A DNA stretch of 59,119 bases. Source: Hofstenia miamia. Lineage: Eukaryota > Xenacoelomorpha > Acoela. Both the position numbers and the translations under genes were made by a program. This document shows positions 1-11,766 of the stretch, piece by piece. Numbering within the stretch: position 1 is the first letter of the stretch; each line of letters starts with the position of its first letter. The stretch spans positions 337,231-396,349 of the forward strand of contig SCFE01000067.1 in the NCBI GenBank assembly GCA_004352715.1, read 5' to 3'. The notes under the pieces were generated by a model. That model had not been told where the DNA came from. It worked only from the letters and a program-made list of their open reading frames with translations, and did no database searches.

Positions 1-59
1 TATATATTATATATATATATATATATATAGATTCTTACTTGTAATGTAATTTTTAAGTG

Positions 60-470
60 AGCTACGGACATCAAAGGAATCCTTCAATTTTCATGTGTTA
101 ATCTAGGTTGCTTCCTTGATTCGTTATTATATTTACCTCTTCTGTAAATATCAGAAATCTGATTCGTGCGATCGCCACCTAGAAAATTTAATGTTTTCAA
201 CACTTTTGTAATCGTCTTTTAAGGCGTCTATTTAATCTCCTTCAGTACTTTCTGGCAAGTTGCTTATTCTAATGTCACAGAGAATTTGAGATTTCATTTC
301 CAGATTTTCGGGCATTGTTTTGGTTTTTGTCTGTACATTTGAGTTCTGTAGGATTTTAGAATACACTTTAGCGATTTTATTAAATTGCTTAACATTGTCT
401 GCTAAAGATTTAATGCTGTCATTGATGTTAGATTCGCTAAAATGCGACGTACAAGTATCACAGATCCAAA
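60..470 (-). mobile_element. LINE ORF1 relic
   Basis: Read on the minus strand, this stretch gives broken coding sequence that resembles the nucleic-acid-binding ORF1 protein of CR1/L2-like LINEs. A predicted helical part is followed by IRISNLPESTEGD, then after a stop by a glycine/arginine segment (FLGGDRTNQISDIYRRGK) and a KQPRL step. This is the order seen in the RRM-like and C-terminal parts of such proteins. Stops and a frameshift interrupt it, so it is dead. The match is by motif order only; the element family is not certain. Confidence 0.4.
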
Positions 471-1920
471 TGGCCAGTCATATTTTTTAAAACTATACCA
501 CATCTAAAGCTAAGAATAATGCAATATTTGTGTCAAGTAAAATATGTTTGCAACAAATTCAGAAAATGGATATTAAGCGCACTATTTTTCAATCATTAGT
601 AAGATGACATTCATATTAATGATTTAACTAATGGGATCGGACTTCTATAATTTACATGGCATAAATAACGGGTTTTGTTAGAAATCTTGAAAATACACAT
701 AATATACGGATCAAATTAATTTTGGATAAGTGTAAAATTGTTAATTTATTACAATGGAAGTTATTGCACAACAAACCTGAAATTCCACACCACACAATAA
801 CGGCAAGTCTGATTATATGTTCTGTCCGTTTGCTGTTGAACTAAAACGAACCATTGAATACCATTGTCGTATGGCAACAAAACCATGGAATGACATTCTA
901 TCTTAAAGAAAAAGTATTTTCACTGGTTTGTATAATTTGCTATATAGCAACATAATAAATAAGTGCTACCAATTAATTTTTGTAGAAATATCGCAAAAAT
1001 ATTGTTTTGCATGCTTTCAAACTCTTAAATATGTCTATTTAAAAGAAATGTAAAAATGTATTTGAAACCAAGAAAAATCAACTATTTAAATTACCAAAGA
1101 ATTCAATCAATTCCAACAACCGAGCTTAGTTATTGAAACAAAAAATCTATTTTTAAAATTTTAATAAGTCCTTAGCACTTTAATTGTATAGTGATCTTAT
1201 ATACATAGGATTTTAAAAATTAAATATTATTATTATCATTATTTTTCACACAGTCATGCAGAAAGTGGTTAAAAATGCATTGAAACATGAATTCCGACTA
1301 TTTGTATTTCCACCCTAATACATCCTAAATTAGGCTTATGTAACAATTGTGATAGATTGCAAGTTCATGAGAATAATTTATTCAAATGTTCATTTTTCCA
1401 TATAATATATACAACACTGTCCTACAGGAATTTTTTTCAAATAAAGCTTTTATATCATTCTAGTCCAAAATTACATGAAGAACGAACTTGAAATATTTTT
1501 ACTTCCACCGGGAAAAGCTTCAGCAAAATTAGTTTTGTAAAATCATATTTTTCCAGTTGTAGAGTTTTTTGTAGGTTCTTGCATTCATTGAAACAAAACT
1601 CTCAAAGAGTGAAAAATTATTGCACGAAATGCATTTAGTTTTTTTGTTTTTTAATTCAATGTACCAGTTATAATCAAAAGCAATTAAAGAAATATTCTTT
1701 AGTGGGGCAAAGTAGAATATACAGCTAAATGCATATTGGAGTACGAAATATTTTTTATGTAGCGGTTTATTGCAAATTTTCTCATGAATTTGATACATTT
1801 TATTGGAGAGCGGGCCCCTTTTGCACTCGTCCCTGACTAAATGTTTTCGCATTATTTTTAGTTTCTTCCATGTCTATATACATATATAAGCATATAAAAT
1901 CTGTTCGACATTCGAACATA
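470..1920. other. Non-coding, possible decayed RT remnant
   Basis: No gene is recognisable. Around 825-895 the plus strand reads VELKRTIEYHCRMATKPWND, which resembles the extreme C-terminus of CR1-type LINE ORF2 proteins, but there is no reverse-transcriptase motif to support it. A 107-codon open frame on the minus strand (1529-1852) resembles no family I know and has no visible splice or promoter context, so it is not called a gene. Confidence 0.3.
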
Positions 1921-1924
1921 CAGT

Positions 1925-2512
1925 TAATGCCTTTGATCAAATTTTTACCATCTTAGAACGAAATAGATATCCTCATAATATTCTAAGAAATTATTCAGAT
2001 CATCTATTTGAAAAGGATTACTGCAAAGAAAACCAGCAATATGTGAAAAATACCAACAAAGAAACGAAAATTGAAGTCTATTTGAAAATACCTTATCTAA
2101 GTAACCAAGTTGAGAAATTCAAAAAAAGAGTGAGAAATCTGAATACAAAACTAAAAATTACAAAAATCACCCCAATTTTTACAACTTTTAAAACAAAAGA
2201 TATGTTTAATAACAAAGACAATATCCTAAAAAACTTTGTTTCATCCCTAGTCTACAAATATACATGTGATGATTGCGATAAATCATATATCGGTGAAACT
2301 AAGCGACATCTGGGAATAATATCTAATGATCATTTAAGAGGTCATCTGAATTAAAAAATTTTTACCCATCACCATCATACTAAGGAAGATCAATTTAAAA
2401 TTTTACTAAGAACTAAACATCCGAAAATAGCAGAGGCAATATATATAAAAGAAACAAAAAAGGTTAAATTATTAAATCGACAACAAAGCATGATGACCTT
2501 AAATTTATTCTA
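1925..2512 (+). mobile_element. Penelope-like element, 3' part with GIY-YIG endonuclease
   Basis: One frame runs from about 1925 to a stop at 2354 and is resumed after it to about 2512. It contains VYKYTCDDCDKSYIGETKRH, the N-terminal half of a GIY-YIG nuclease as found at the C-terminus of Penelope-like retroelements. It is followed by FKILLRTKHPKIAEAIYIKE and LLNRQQ, which match the end of the same domain. The upstream part (YLKIPYLSNQVEKFKKRV) fits the linker between reverse transcriptase and endonuclease. The reverse transcriptase itself is absent and a TAA interrupts the domain, so this is a 5'-truncated, inactive copy. The two cysteine pairs preceding YIGET are typical of animal Penelope elements. 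Confidence 0.75.
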
Positions 2513-2634
2513 AGTGTATGTAATAAGATCATTTATATTTAGTGTAGTTTATTGTAAATTTATTTACCGCATATTTTGTAAACTGAAGATGATGGTTACA
2601 AATAGAAATCAATATTTAGGACTGTCGTCACATT

Positions 2635-2639
<5 letters not shown>

Positions 2640-2667
<28 letters not shown>
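2640..2667. repeat. (TA)n microsatellite ending in an unresolved base
   Basis: A pure TA run is followed by a single N at 2667, after which transposase coding sequence begins abruptly. The N probably marks a join made by the assembler rather than a real junction. Confidence 0.8.
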
Positions 2668-3056
2668 NCCAGCAAGATGGAGCCTCCCCTCATCATTCAA
2701 GGGCAGCCAGACAAATTCTTGATGACAAACTTAATGGCCGGTGGATTGGTCGTCGAGGGCCAATAGAGTGGTCCGCAAGAAGTCTCGATTTGACTCCTTG
2801 CGATTATTGGTGTTGGCCCTACCTCAAATCATTGGTTTTTGAAAACAATCATCGTTTTGCAATCTTGAACGATTTGAGACAAGCAATTGAAGCAAATTTT
2901 CATGCTATTTCACTAAAACAATATCGCGATTCAATGAGAAATTTCCAGCAGAGGATTCATTTCTGTCATGATGCAGAAGGTGGGGTCTTCGAATAAACGA
3001 TAAATGAATTGTTGTGTCAATGAACTTTTCATAATTGTCTAAACGTTTCTTCTAAC
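2668..3056 (+). pseudogene. Mariner-superfamily transposase, C-terminal fragment (copy 1)
   Basis: The open frame begins at the single N and runs to a stop at 2996. It carries QQDGASPHHS, the strand holding the second catalytic aspartate of IS630/Tc1/mariner DDE/D transposases. WIGRRGPIEWSARSLDLTPCDYW follows, which is the block with the third catalytic acid. The C-terminal tail is that of the insect-type mariner group with a WIGRRGP signature. The DNA-binding domain and first aspartate are missing. The sequence after the stop to 3056 is probably the element's 3' non-coding end. It cannot encode an active enzyme as assembled. Confidence 0.8.
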
Positions 3057-3067
3057 NNNNNNNNNNN
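3057..3067. other. Assembly gap (11 N)
   Basis: Eleven Ns separate two nearly identical 220-bp blocks (2837-3056 and 3068-3287). Confidence 0.95.
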
Positions 3068-3287
3068 TTTTGAAAACAATCATCGTTTTGCAATCTTGAA
3101 CGATTTGAGACAAGCAATTGAAGCAAATTTTCATGCTATTTCACTAAAACAATATCGCGATTCAATGAGAAATTTCCAGCAGAGGATTCATTTATGTCAT
3201 GATGCAGAAGGTGGGATCTTCGAATAAACGATAAATGAATTGTTGTGTTAATGAACTTTTCATAATTGTCTAAACGTTTCTTCTAAC
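3068..3287 (+). repeat. Second copy of transposase tail, likely assembly duplication
   Basis: This block repeats 2837-3056 almost base for base, including the final coding segment, the stop and the region after it. It runs on into unique sequence. Because the two copies abut a small gap and end at equivalent points, an unmerged overlap is the simplest explanation; a true tandem duplication is the alternative. Confidence 0.75.
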
Positions 3288-3674
3288 GTTCCTTTTAACG
3301 TTGGACATAAATCATGTAAATAGACCCTAAAAGTGCACCTTCACGATCATTGATTTTAAATGTTTCTTTTTTTAACAAAAAATTTTTGATTTAGCCAATC
3401 AAGATCAATTTTGAAAACCTGATGGGGGACATTCCACTATGACCCCCTTGTATATGCCACTGCTTAGATGAATTGTAATTTGCAAGACTAGGAGGAATAC
3501 TGGTAATTTTAGGATTTTATAAAACATAACAGAGGAATGGTATGATAGAAGTGTGATAGATCATAGTGATAAATCAAAATTCAAATTTGCAATTTAAAAA
3601 AATCTGTCTCTTAGACGTTCAAACTAACTTCATATTCGATTACAGCACAACCAATTCACACCCGGTGGGAAGGG

Positions 3675-4165
3675 ACTTTTATTATTAAAAAATCCGACCC
3701 CTTAAAACTATGAATTTTTGAAATCCTTGAACCCCATCAAATTCATTTTTAATAGTCGCTAAAATCAAATCGTAGCTTCTTGGTCAAAACGGATTATTGA
3801 TTTTTTTGATCAGCCAATGAAAATTGAGCATTCAATATCTTGGAATTCGGCAGGTTTAGAGTCATAGTATCAATTGCGGTAGATATAAATATGGAAAAAT
3901 CTGTTTAATAAGCATGCTTTCCATAGTATATATTGTACTAATTTATAAAATATTGTAATAATAATATGATTTAATTTAATTTTTATTATTAATTATATGA
4001 ATACTTAATATCATTGCACATGTACAAATATAAATATGTATTTATATTTCAAAATGTATATTATAAATATCATATGACATTATCATAAAGTAAATTATAT
4101 TATAACATTATAAATGTATGAACAAATTAAATAAAAAAATAAAATCAATAAAAACTATACAATTA
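3675..4165 (+). repeat. Left long terminal inverted repeat
   Basis: This arm is the reverse complement of about 6800-7305 over essentially its whole length, with scattered substitutions and small indels. The mismatches indicate an old insertion. Confidence 0.75.
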
Positions 4166-4303
4166 TATGATTATATGATTATTCATTATGTACCACAATT
4201 AACGCGACGACTGACTGAATAGTATTCAATTTAATTTGACTAGATGCAACGCGCATGTCAGTTCGCTATTTACGACGTTTACTACATTCGTCTTGTTAGA
4301 TCA

Positions 4304-6175
4304 AAATGGCACACAGTAAGGTTGCTTTATCTCACGATGAAAATCGCTACAAAGTATGCATATTGTGCATACAGAAAGGACATTAGAAAAGCACTGGTAT
4401 TGTTCTGCAAGAATTCGACAATATTTTATTGAAGATTATGATATAAATGAGGGCTGTTGCCCTGCAGCAATATTTGCAAAATGCCGAGGTGATCTTATTG
4501 ATGTCAATACGGAAAAGCGACCAAGAGATATTCTTCCAGACATGTATGATTTTAGAGGAATATATCCGAATATTATACGATCAACTAGACCAAATCCAAA
4601 CCTAGTATGTAACTGCACAATATATGAAATTGCAAGCACAAAATCCCAAGTTGCAAGAAAAAAGGGCAGACCAGCCACTTCTTCTGATTCTTTAAAAAAG
4701 AAATTGTGAAATTATGTACTTCCTGCAAATCCTCAGTATCACGTGGTTTATCTCACAAATGCAACAGTTACACTTTGAAGAATAATCTTGGTAACATGTA
4801 CTCCTCAGAAGACAGTCCTGTAAAGGAATATGTAGTTGAACAAATTTTAAAAGAGGTGGAAAATTATCAAAATTACAATATTCAAATATAAACGGGAATC
4901 CAAGGTGGAAAACATCATTTGCAAGTGAACTTAGACCATCCAAATCCAAGTTCCATTTAATTTTCTCCTGATCATCTTAGTCAGCTACAAATTTGCCTAG
5001 GATCTTCAAACACATCTATGAAGCGATCAGTCAATCCATTCATAAGAAGTATTGCTGGAAGGAAGTCGATTGAATAGTGTTCCAACAAAGAGACAGAATG
5101 CTGGAGGACTATTTCTCCATTGAATTGATGAATTCAGAATCACAGGATGAAGAAATCCCTCTGGTATATTGTACTGATGTACATGGTCTGATTGAATTTG
5201 TTTCCATCAAACGCAACATCGATTTGGACGACGCTAAATTCAAAAGTGGTATTGATGGTGGAGGTTCATTTTTTAAGGTTTGTGCAAGTATCTTCCATGA
5301 GTCTTCTAGTTAGCAGCCAGAGGTAACCAGGCCGGCAATTGATCGAGTCTCACTAGACACTAGTGTAAAAATGATCATAATTCTGGCTTCTGGCTATTGG
5401 GCCTGAAAGGAAACAACAAAATATTGCGTGTGTTCTCCGACTGTTGAATATTGATGAATTGAATAGGAAATGTACACATGCCCTTGACTTTAAATTGGCA
5501 ACATATTTGCAGGAATACAATTGCACGGATGTGCATACCCGTGCTTATGGTGTCCCTTATGCACGCTAGGGTCAATAAGGAAACAAGCACAAGCTTTTCA
5601 AAGACAGGAAGCTAATGATGCAAAGCCGTTCAAAAGCTGCGTCCATGAGCCTCTGATATCAGGGAAAGATCACAAAAGTTTAATTCAAAATATTCCTCAG
5701 CCTAAACTGCATCTCACCTTGAGGGTAACTAACAAAGTATATAAGGAGTTGCATGCTAGGTCGTCCAAAGTTGCCAATGAGTGGATTCATTGACTGGGTA
5801 TCACGCGCCGGAAAATCCACTCAGGAGAATTTACGGAAAATATGTGCAAAAGGCTACTTACGAATACCCATGTTCTCAACGATGTCATGCATAGCCACGG
5901 GGAAAAGGGTGTTCTACCGTACTTTGATGCCTTAAAGGCGTTTGATCTAGAAATGTATCGTGCTTTGGTGGCCAACTTGACAACGGATTTGAAAGTGCTG
6001 TTCATGACTTTTGTAAGTCTTATCGTAAATTGAACATAAGTATCACAACCGCAGCCCACGTTATCTTTTCCCATATTGTGCAGTTCTACAAGTTAAAGAA
6101 CTCTTCACTTGGTGCTTTCAGTGAACAAGCGAGCGATAAGTGTTCATCCGGATTGTAAAAGATTTTACGAAAATT
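4304..6175 (+). pseudogene. Decayed transposase-like protein of the long-TIR element
   Basis: Several plus-strand frames, broken by frameshifts and stops, together look like one protein of perhaps 550-600 residues. The N-terminal part has a possible zinc-binding pair (YKVCILCIQK), then CCPAAIFAKC, NLVCNCTIYEIA, a KKGRP basic stretch, and LCTSCKSSVSRGLSHKC. These are repeated Cys-x2-Cys pairs that suggest DNA-binding fingers. The middle part has FKSGIDGGGSFFKVCASI; its aspartate is a candidate catalytic residue. The C-terminal part has IHSGEFTENMCKRLL and, after a frameshift, a KNSSLGAFSEQASDK block. I know this general layout from unnamed transposon proteins in invertebrates but cannot assign a superfamily. 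It has no intact frame. Confidence 0.55.
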
Positions 6176-6654
6176 AAGCAACACGAATAATTCTCGAAAA
6201 ATTTTTTAGCATCCGTGATTCGTTATAACAGTAGACATGTAGGATTTGCTTCCGATTGACATTGAAATTTATTGATTTATTACATTGTATTCAATATTCA
6301 AATCATATTTTGATTTCTAATCGCATATTTTGCTTGGTAATTTGTGTCCATGTCTGCAATATATTGTTAATGTCTCAACGGCTTCTTGATGAAAATTCAA
6401 AAATACGAGTACAAGTAATAATAAATAAGTGAAAATTTCTTTAGAGCTGATATTTATTTTATGTGGGAAAGACTATAGTTACTGTTACTTATCATTTAAT
6501 TATTATATCGTATTACCCTATAAATTATTTTTTCAACAACAATATTACAATAAAATGGTATATCAATAGGCTTTCAAATTTATTTTGTCTAAATATGTAT
6601 GCTACTTTTTTATATTAATATCAGATATCTTTTATTTATTAATATTTATTTATT

Positions 6655-6665
6655 TATTTATTTGT

Positions 6666-6696
<31 letters not shown>

Positions 6697-6712
6697 TCCT
6701 TCATTTATTTAT
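6655..6712. repeat. (TTTA)n microsatellite
   Basis: An interrupted run of TTTA/ATTT units lies inside the long-TIR element, just before the right arm. Confidence 0.85.
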
Positions 6713-6799
6713 GTTTAGACTACAATTTATTTTATCAAGTAAAATTTCATAGGAAAGCCAATATTTTTCTATCTAAATTGTTATGTGCACGATTATGTT

Positions 6800-7305
6800 A
6801 AAAATCATATAATTGTATTATTTTTATTGATTACATTTTTTTATTTAATTTGTTCATACATTTATAATGTTATAATATAATTTACTTTATGATAATGTCA
6901 TATGATATTTATAATATACATTTTGAAATCTAAATACATATTTATATTTGTACATGTGCAATGATATTAAATATTCATATAATTAATAATAAAAATTAAA
7001 TTATATCATATTATTATTACAATATTTTATAAATTATTACAATATATACTATGGGAAGGCATGCTTATTAAACAGATTTTATCCATATTTTTATCTATAC
7101 CGCAATTGATACAATGGCACTAAGCCTGGCCAATTCCAAGATATTGAATGCTCAATTCTGATCGACTAATAAAAAAAATCAATAATCAGCTTTGACCAAG
7201 AAGCTACGATTTGATTTTAGTGACTATTAAAAATGAAGTTGATGGGGTCCAAGGATTTGAAAAATGCATCGTTTTAAGGGGTCAGATTTTTTAAGAATAA
7301 TATAA
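6800..7305 (-). repeat. Right long terminal inverted repeat
   Basis: This is the inverted partner of 3675-4165. The outermost shared part is the GGGGTCAGATTTTTTAAG side. Beyond about 7305 the flanks no longer match. Confidence 0.75.
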
Positions 7306-7524
7306 TTTCATTTTTGAAAATAATCAATTAAATTTTGTCGGACAGTGAATCAGTGCATTGTTGCATTACACATACTGTATTTTACATGCTCAACATCTCA
7401 AGAAATTTTAATCATTTTAATTGCATACCACTAGGCGGAGGAAAACTAAATTGATTTGCTTCAAAATAAGTGTTGTGCGATAATTCAATTTGCAAGTTTA
7501 ATACATGCTTTACAACAAAGTGAA

Positions 7525-8168
7525 CCCTAGTAAATAAATTTGGCAAAAAATTGCGAAATTTTTGCCAAATATTTGGAAAGGATTTGCAAATCGATTCCAA
7601 ATATTTGGCAAATTTTCTGCAAACTTTCCAAATATTTGGCAAATTTTCCAAATAATTTCAAATTAAAGCAACACTGATTATATATGAAATAAGCTTGTTT
7701 ATATTCCATAACAATTCGCTTAAAATTTTGGCAATTATGAATTATAATTTAAACATCTATAAGTTCGTTAGATTTAAAAATTATTTCTGAAATGAACATA
7801 AAAAAGTAAATGAACACAGGTGATAACGTTAGTCCATAACTAGTACTAATTGCGTACTAGTTGCATAAATTATTCTTAGATATATAAATATTTTAATTGC
7901 TTACAATAGTAGTCAATAAAAAGTTGAAATTTTCATTATATTGGTTTCAAAAATGTTTGAAATAGTTTATTATATATTACGCACACTTTTATTTATTCAA
8001 ATAAGCTGTAAATTAATGAATGTACAAATAGTACAATTTTGGAAAATTTGGCAATTATTGGACAAATATTTGCCAAATATTTGGAATATTTCCATTTACA
8101 AAAATTATGCATTTTCATCCAAATATTTGGCAAATATTTGCCAAATTTTCCAAACGTATTTACTAGGG
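7525..8168. mobile_element. 644-bp MITE with subterminal CCAAATATTTGG palindromes
   Basis: The element starts CCCTAGTAAATA and ends TATTTACTAGGG, a perfect 12-bp inverted terminus. Both subterminal regions are packed with copies of the palindrome CCAAATATTTGG (exact at 7565, 7597, 7628, 8073 and 8119) and near copies such as GCAAATATTTGCC. The middle has no coding potential. The open frames seen here merely translate the palindromes. No target-site duplication is evident in the adjacent bases, so the superfamily is not assigned. Confidence 0.8.
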
Positions 8169-11100
8169 AAATAGCGCTATTTAAACAAGAAGGCTTAGTC
8201 AGCAATAAATCGTCATAGATGGTTTTATAGATTAATAGGTTTTGGTGTAAAACGTGTTTGAAATAGACACTTTCAATTTTTCGATTCAAAAATTGACATC
8301 GGGAATAAAATTTTTAAAAATCCTTGCATGTTCTTTAAGAGATCAACGACATAATATGCAATAGTGAAATGTCAGACAAAACCTTCCTGACAGGGATTGA
8401 TCATAGATGCTTTTCTAAATGATAAAGAAACGTCAGATTTTGTTATTTTATTTTCTCACTAATGTATTAACATAGCAAATTTCATACGGGCGAAATTGAA
8501 GATAATATTTCTCAGATTATTAAATGAACCTAATTTCTTCCCATGGTGAAATGTAAACACACATCTTTTTAGTATTTGTTACGAAGAAATTTGATTCAAT
8601 AATCTAAATCATTAAATGTTTTGTCTTAATATTAGTTTGCTTCAGTATCCCGAATTTTGAATTTTTACATGCATGTCCTATGGAATAAGTTTCCAATTAA
8701 TATTAAGTGATTTCAATTGTAAGCCAACCAATAGTTCTTCCAAATGAAGGTTTATACAGGGCTAGAAAAAAGAAATCGTACCAGCAATAAAAAATTGAAT
8801 ACATTAGGGGCATACAAAGGATTTTTATTGGGGGGGGTCTCAAGCTTGTAACTGCCTTTATAAAAATATTACTTATGCTTCTATTTTTGGAATAAATTTC
8901 ACATGATAGAATGTGTAAGAAATCATCTTAGTCTTGCTTACCACAATGGGAAATAAGACATTTTTTTGGCTTCATAAAATATTGTAATGAGTATAACGTT
9001 GTGGTGAATACATTATTAGAAATTTGTGTGATTTGCAATTATTTTTTAGTGGCGAGTTAAATTCCTTAAATAATAGTAACTCCTACACGTATTGAATATT
9101 AAGCTTAGAAGTACGAATGCCGTTCATGATTTTTCTCCGATATGGAGAGGGGGAGTGTAGAACCACTCTAAATACGAGAATGAGTGTAGCTTCTCGCCAT
9201 AATATTACCGTATTACTGTCTGCACTCTATGATCATCGCAGAATATCATGACTATGCTTGATTTTAATATATATTATTTACCTTACTCAAATATACGCAT
9301 TAGTAGCTCCAGTGTACAACAATTATTATGTAGCACTCTCTTCATTAATTGAGGCAGCAGTTAAATGAAAACTGACTGAGTTGACCACATCTATTTTCAT
9401 AGCTTAATTTGATTAGATTTGCATGTATTACTCTTGAGGAATGTTCAAATATACTCCGTATAGCTAAATTTATGCAAAGTTAAGAAATTGATAAATTCTA
9501 GATCAAGAGACTACAAAAGACCAAATGCATTATTTGCAGACTAAGATGATAGTTTCTATAACTATCTCAATTTATTACCCATTTAGTATTTATTTTTTGG
9601 CAAATAGTTTATAGCTACACAAAAATATAAGTACATGAATTTTATGTGTCCATTAGTGGGGGTGTTTTACATATACACTCATATACATGTATATTTAAAA
9701 CTTGTAATTTTCATATGTGGTACAATGTTTTATTTCCAGCTCTGGATTTCAATTAATTATAGATGTGAAATGAAATTGATCAAAGTTCCTATTAAATTTA
9801 ACTATTAAGCAAACTTTTGACTATTACTAAAAAAGCTCTTGACCTTTCTTACTGAGAGTTTGTGATTTTTCCTGACTTATATTGAGCGTCAAAGTATTTT
9901 AGCCAATTCCAAACTATTCATGTTATGAATACTTTGAAAATTTAGTAGCTTTTTGAATACTTTAAGCAGTCAATATTTTCACATCTACTTTAATGCATAA
10001 GGACCTAATATTTAAATAATTGATTTCTTAACTGTTCAAATGAAACCCGACATTTTGAATTGTATAAGAAAATTATATTCAATGATATGTGTCAAAGAAA
10101 TTTTAAACCTACGCATCTAATTTAAGTGTGTCCATCAACTTGTGCTGAAAATCGTATACATCATAAGCTATTTTACATTATTTTGTGATACATTAATGCC
10201 ATATTGTGAATGTACATAATTCAAAATTGTACATTTTGATATCCCATAGATTGTTTCTATAGAAGCAATAGCAAAAACTGATTAAATCAATGGTTGAATT
10301 TTTTTAGTACATGTGCTACATTTCCATATATTCTTACTAGATATTGATTAAATTTCATTAATTCGATATAGTTAAGCAAAATATATTATAACATTAAGAT
10401 TTTTGCACAAATATGTACATTGCACAGTTAATATTTGTCAATTTACCAGTAATCTTTCATGACAGTAGTTATTTATTAAAATTAACATTATGGCAGCTCC
10501 CAAAAATACCATTACATCTAGAGATGAGCTTTTAACTTCCTTTAGCACTTAGAAGTTAAGCATTTTTCAATCGATCGTAACTTGGAGTTTGTGGACGCAT
10601 GAGCTTGATTAATAAGGTTTAGCAATTTGCTTCATGTGAAAATTAAAAGATTTTTGCAATACAGCTTAAAGTGAAACAAAATCTTTCTCTCTAATTTTAT
10701 TTACAAATGTGATTTCAGCCATGAGATCAATATGCTTTAATCCCAAACAAAGAGCATATTTGAAAATAAAACATATTTTTATGAAGATAAATTTCGAAGT
10801 GAAGAAAGGTTAGTATTTGGAATCATCATTCTAACATACTCGAAGATAAAGACGTGAAATTTATAGTGAATAATGCCAACTGTGAGCACATTGGCATCAC
10901 ACATTGTTTTGTTAGCAACACATTTTGCTTGCACGAATAATGGTAAGTAATGTTCTAAACTATTGTTAAACATTTCAAATTGCTTAGGATCTTCCGAGTA
11001 ATTCACTCGTAAATTCCGTAGAAAAAGATTTTAAAGAGGTAACTTCTTACTAGCGAAGTAACACAGTCTCAACTTCTTTCAAAATTGCCTTTATTGGAAG

Positions 11101-11532
11101 CCGATTAACATACTATTTTAATTTTCTGTGAATATTGCTTTCTTGTGATTTATTTTTCGACAAGATTTCCAAAACCATTGACCATCAAAATCTAACCTGC
11201 TGGATAAAATTATATTAAATATTTAAATGTTTGCATGTGACAAATGTCACTGTGAATTTGTACCCAGTATCTACTAGAAAAGCATGGATAAAACAATAAC
11301 ATTTACTCCACGTCAAACATACATGTACATGTATATAGAGTAGGTTAATCAAAATATGTAATGCTCAACTTCTTACTATCTCCAGGTTGGCTTGTTTTCA
11401 AAAATCACGTTTGCTTGAATAAAGGCGAATAGGAAGTGAATTATATATGTACTGTAACTTTAAATTTAATGTATCATAAGCCTATGTGATTCTCTATTGT
11501 GAAACAGACAATGTATAATTTGGGAATTTTAG
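8169..11532. other. No recognisable gene; presumed intron or 5' flank of cfap58
   Basis: About 3.4 kb of AT-rich sequence shows no exon, repeat termini or RNA gene that I can support. The first coding exon of cfap58 (about 20-35 residues plus the 5' UTR) might be hidden here. I looked for a short ATG-initiated acidic exon ending in phase 0 before a GT and found no convincing candidate. Confidence 0.5.
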
Positions 11533-11766
11533 CTTCAAAGTGAACTAAAGGGATTTAAGGAGTTGGACTTTTACCTTGAAGAATTCGGAAGCATATTTGA
11601 ACAGCTTAAAAAGTCACAAGATAGTAAAGTCAGACTAACTAGACGATGTAGAGAATTGAAAGCAGAATATATTTCAAACGACGCACGCATGCCATTGGTC
11701 GAAAAGTTTCTTTCATCAGACAGTTCTCCAGCTGATACCAACACCTACATTACAGAGCTAAAAAAT
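11533..11766 (+). CDS. cfap58: cfap58 exon (first recognised; residues 1-78 of the visible part)
   Basis: The exon lies between an AATTTTAG acceptor and an AAT|GTAAAT donor, phase 0 at both ends. It encodes a start-less coiled coil with KKSQDSKVRLTRRCREL, which aligns with the KKSYDNEKRLMAKCREL region of vertebrate CFAP58 about 50-65 residues from its N-terminus. About 20-35 residues are therefore still missing upstream. Confidence 0.85.

Larger units (their letters stand above)
3675..7305. mobile_element. DNA transposon with ~500-bp terminal inverted repeats, superfamily not assigned
   Basis: The two flanks, about 3675-4165 and 6800-7305, are long imperfect inverted repeats of each other. 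The outer parts share the AAAATCCGACCCCTTAAAAC block with its neighbours, and the inner parts are very AT-rich. Between them lie broken plus-strand reading frames for a cysteine-rich transposase-like protein. Both the symmetry and the coding content support one ~3.6-kb autonomous-type element, now decayed by stops and frameshifts. I could not identify a target-site duplication, so the outer ends are accurate only to about 10 bp. Confidence 0.7.

Noticed and set aside
1529-1852. 107-codon minus-strand open frame
   Set aside because: No motif, splice context or family resemblance; may be chance, although unusually long for this composition.
7412-8289. Frames with repeated PNIW/KYLE motifs
   Set aside because: They are translations of the CCAAATATTTGG palindromes in the MITE, not proteins.
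10782-10808. ATG-initiated mini-exon ending GAAAG|GTTAGT as cfap58 exon 1
   Set aside because: Its phase (1) does not fit the phase-0 start of the exon at 11533 and it lacks similarity to the CFAP58 N-terminus.
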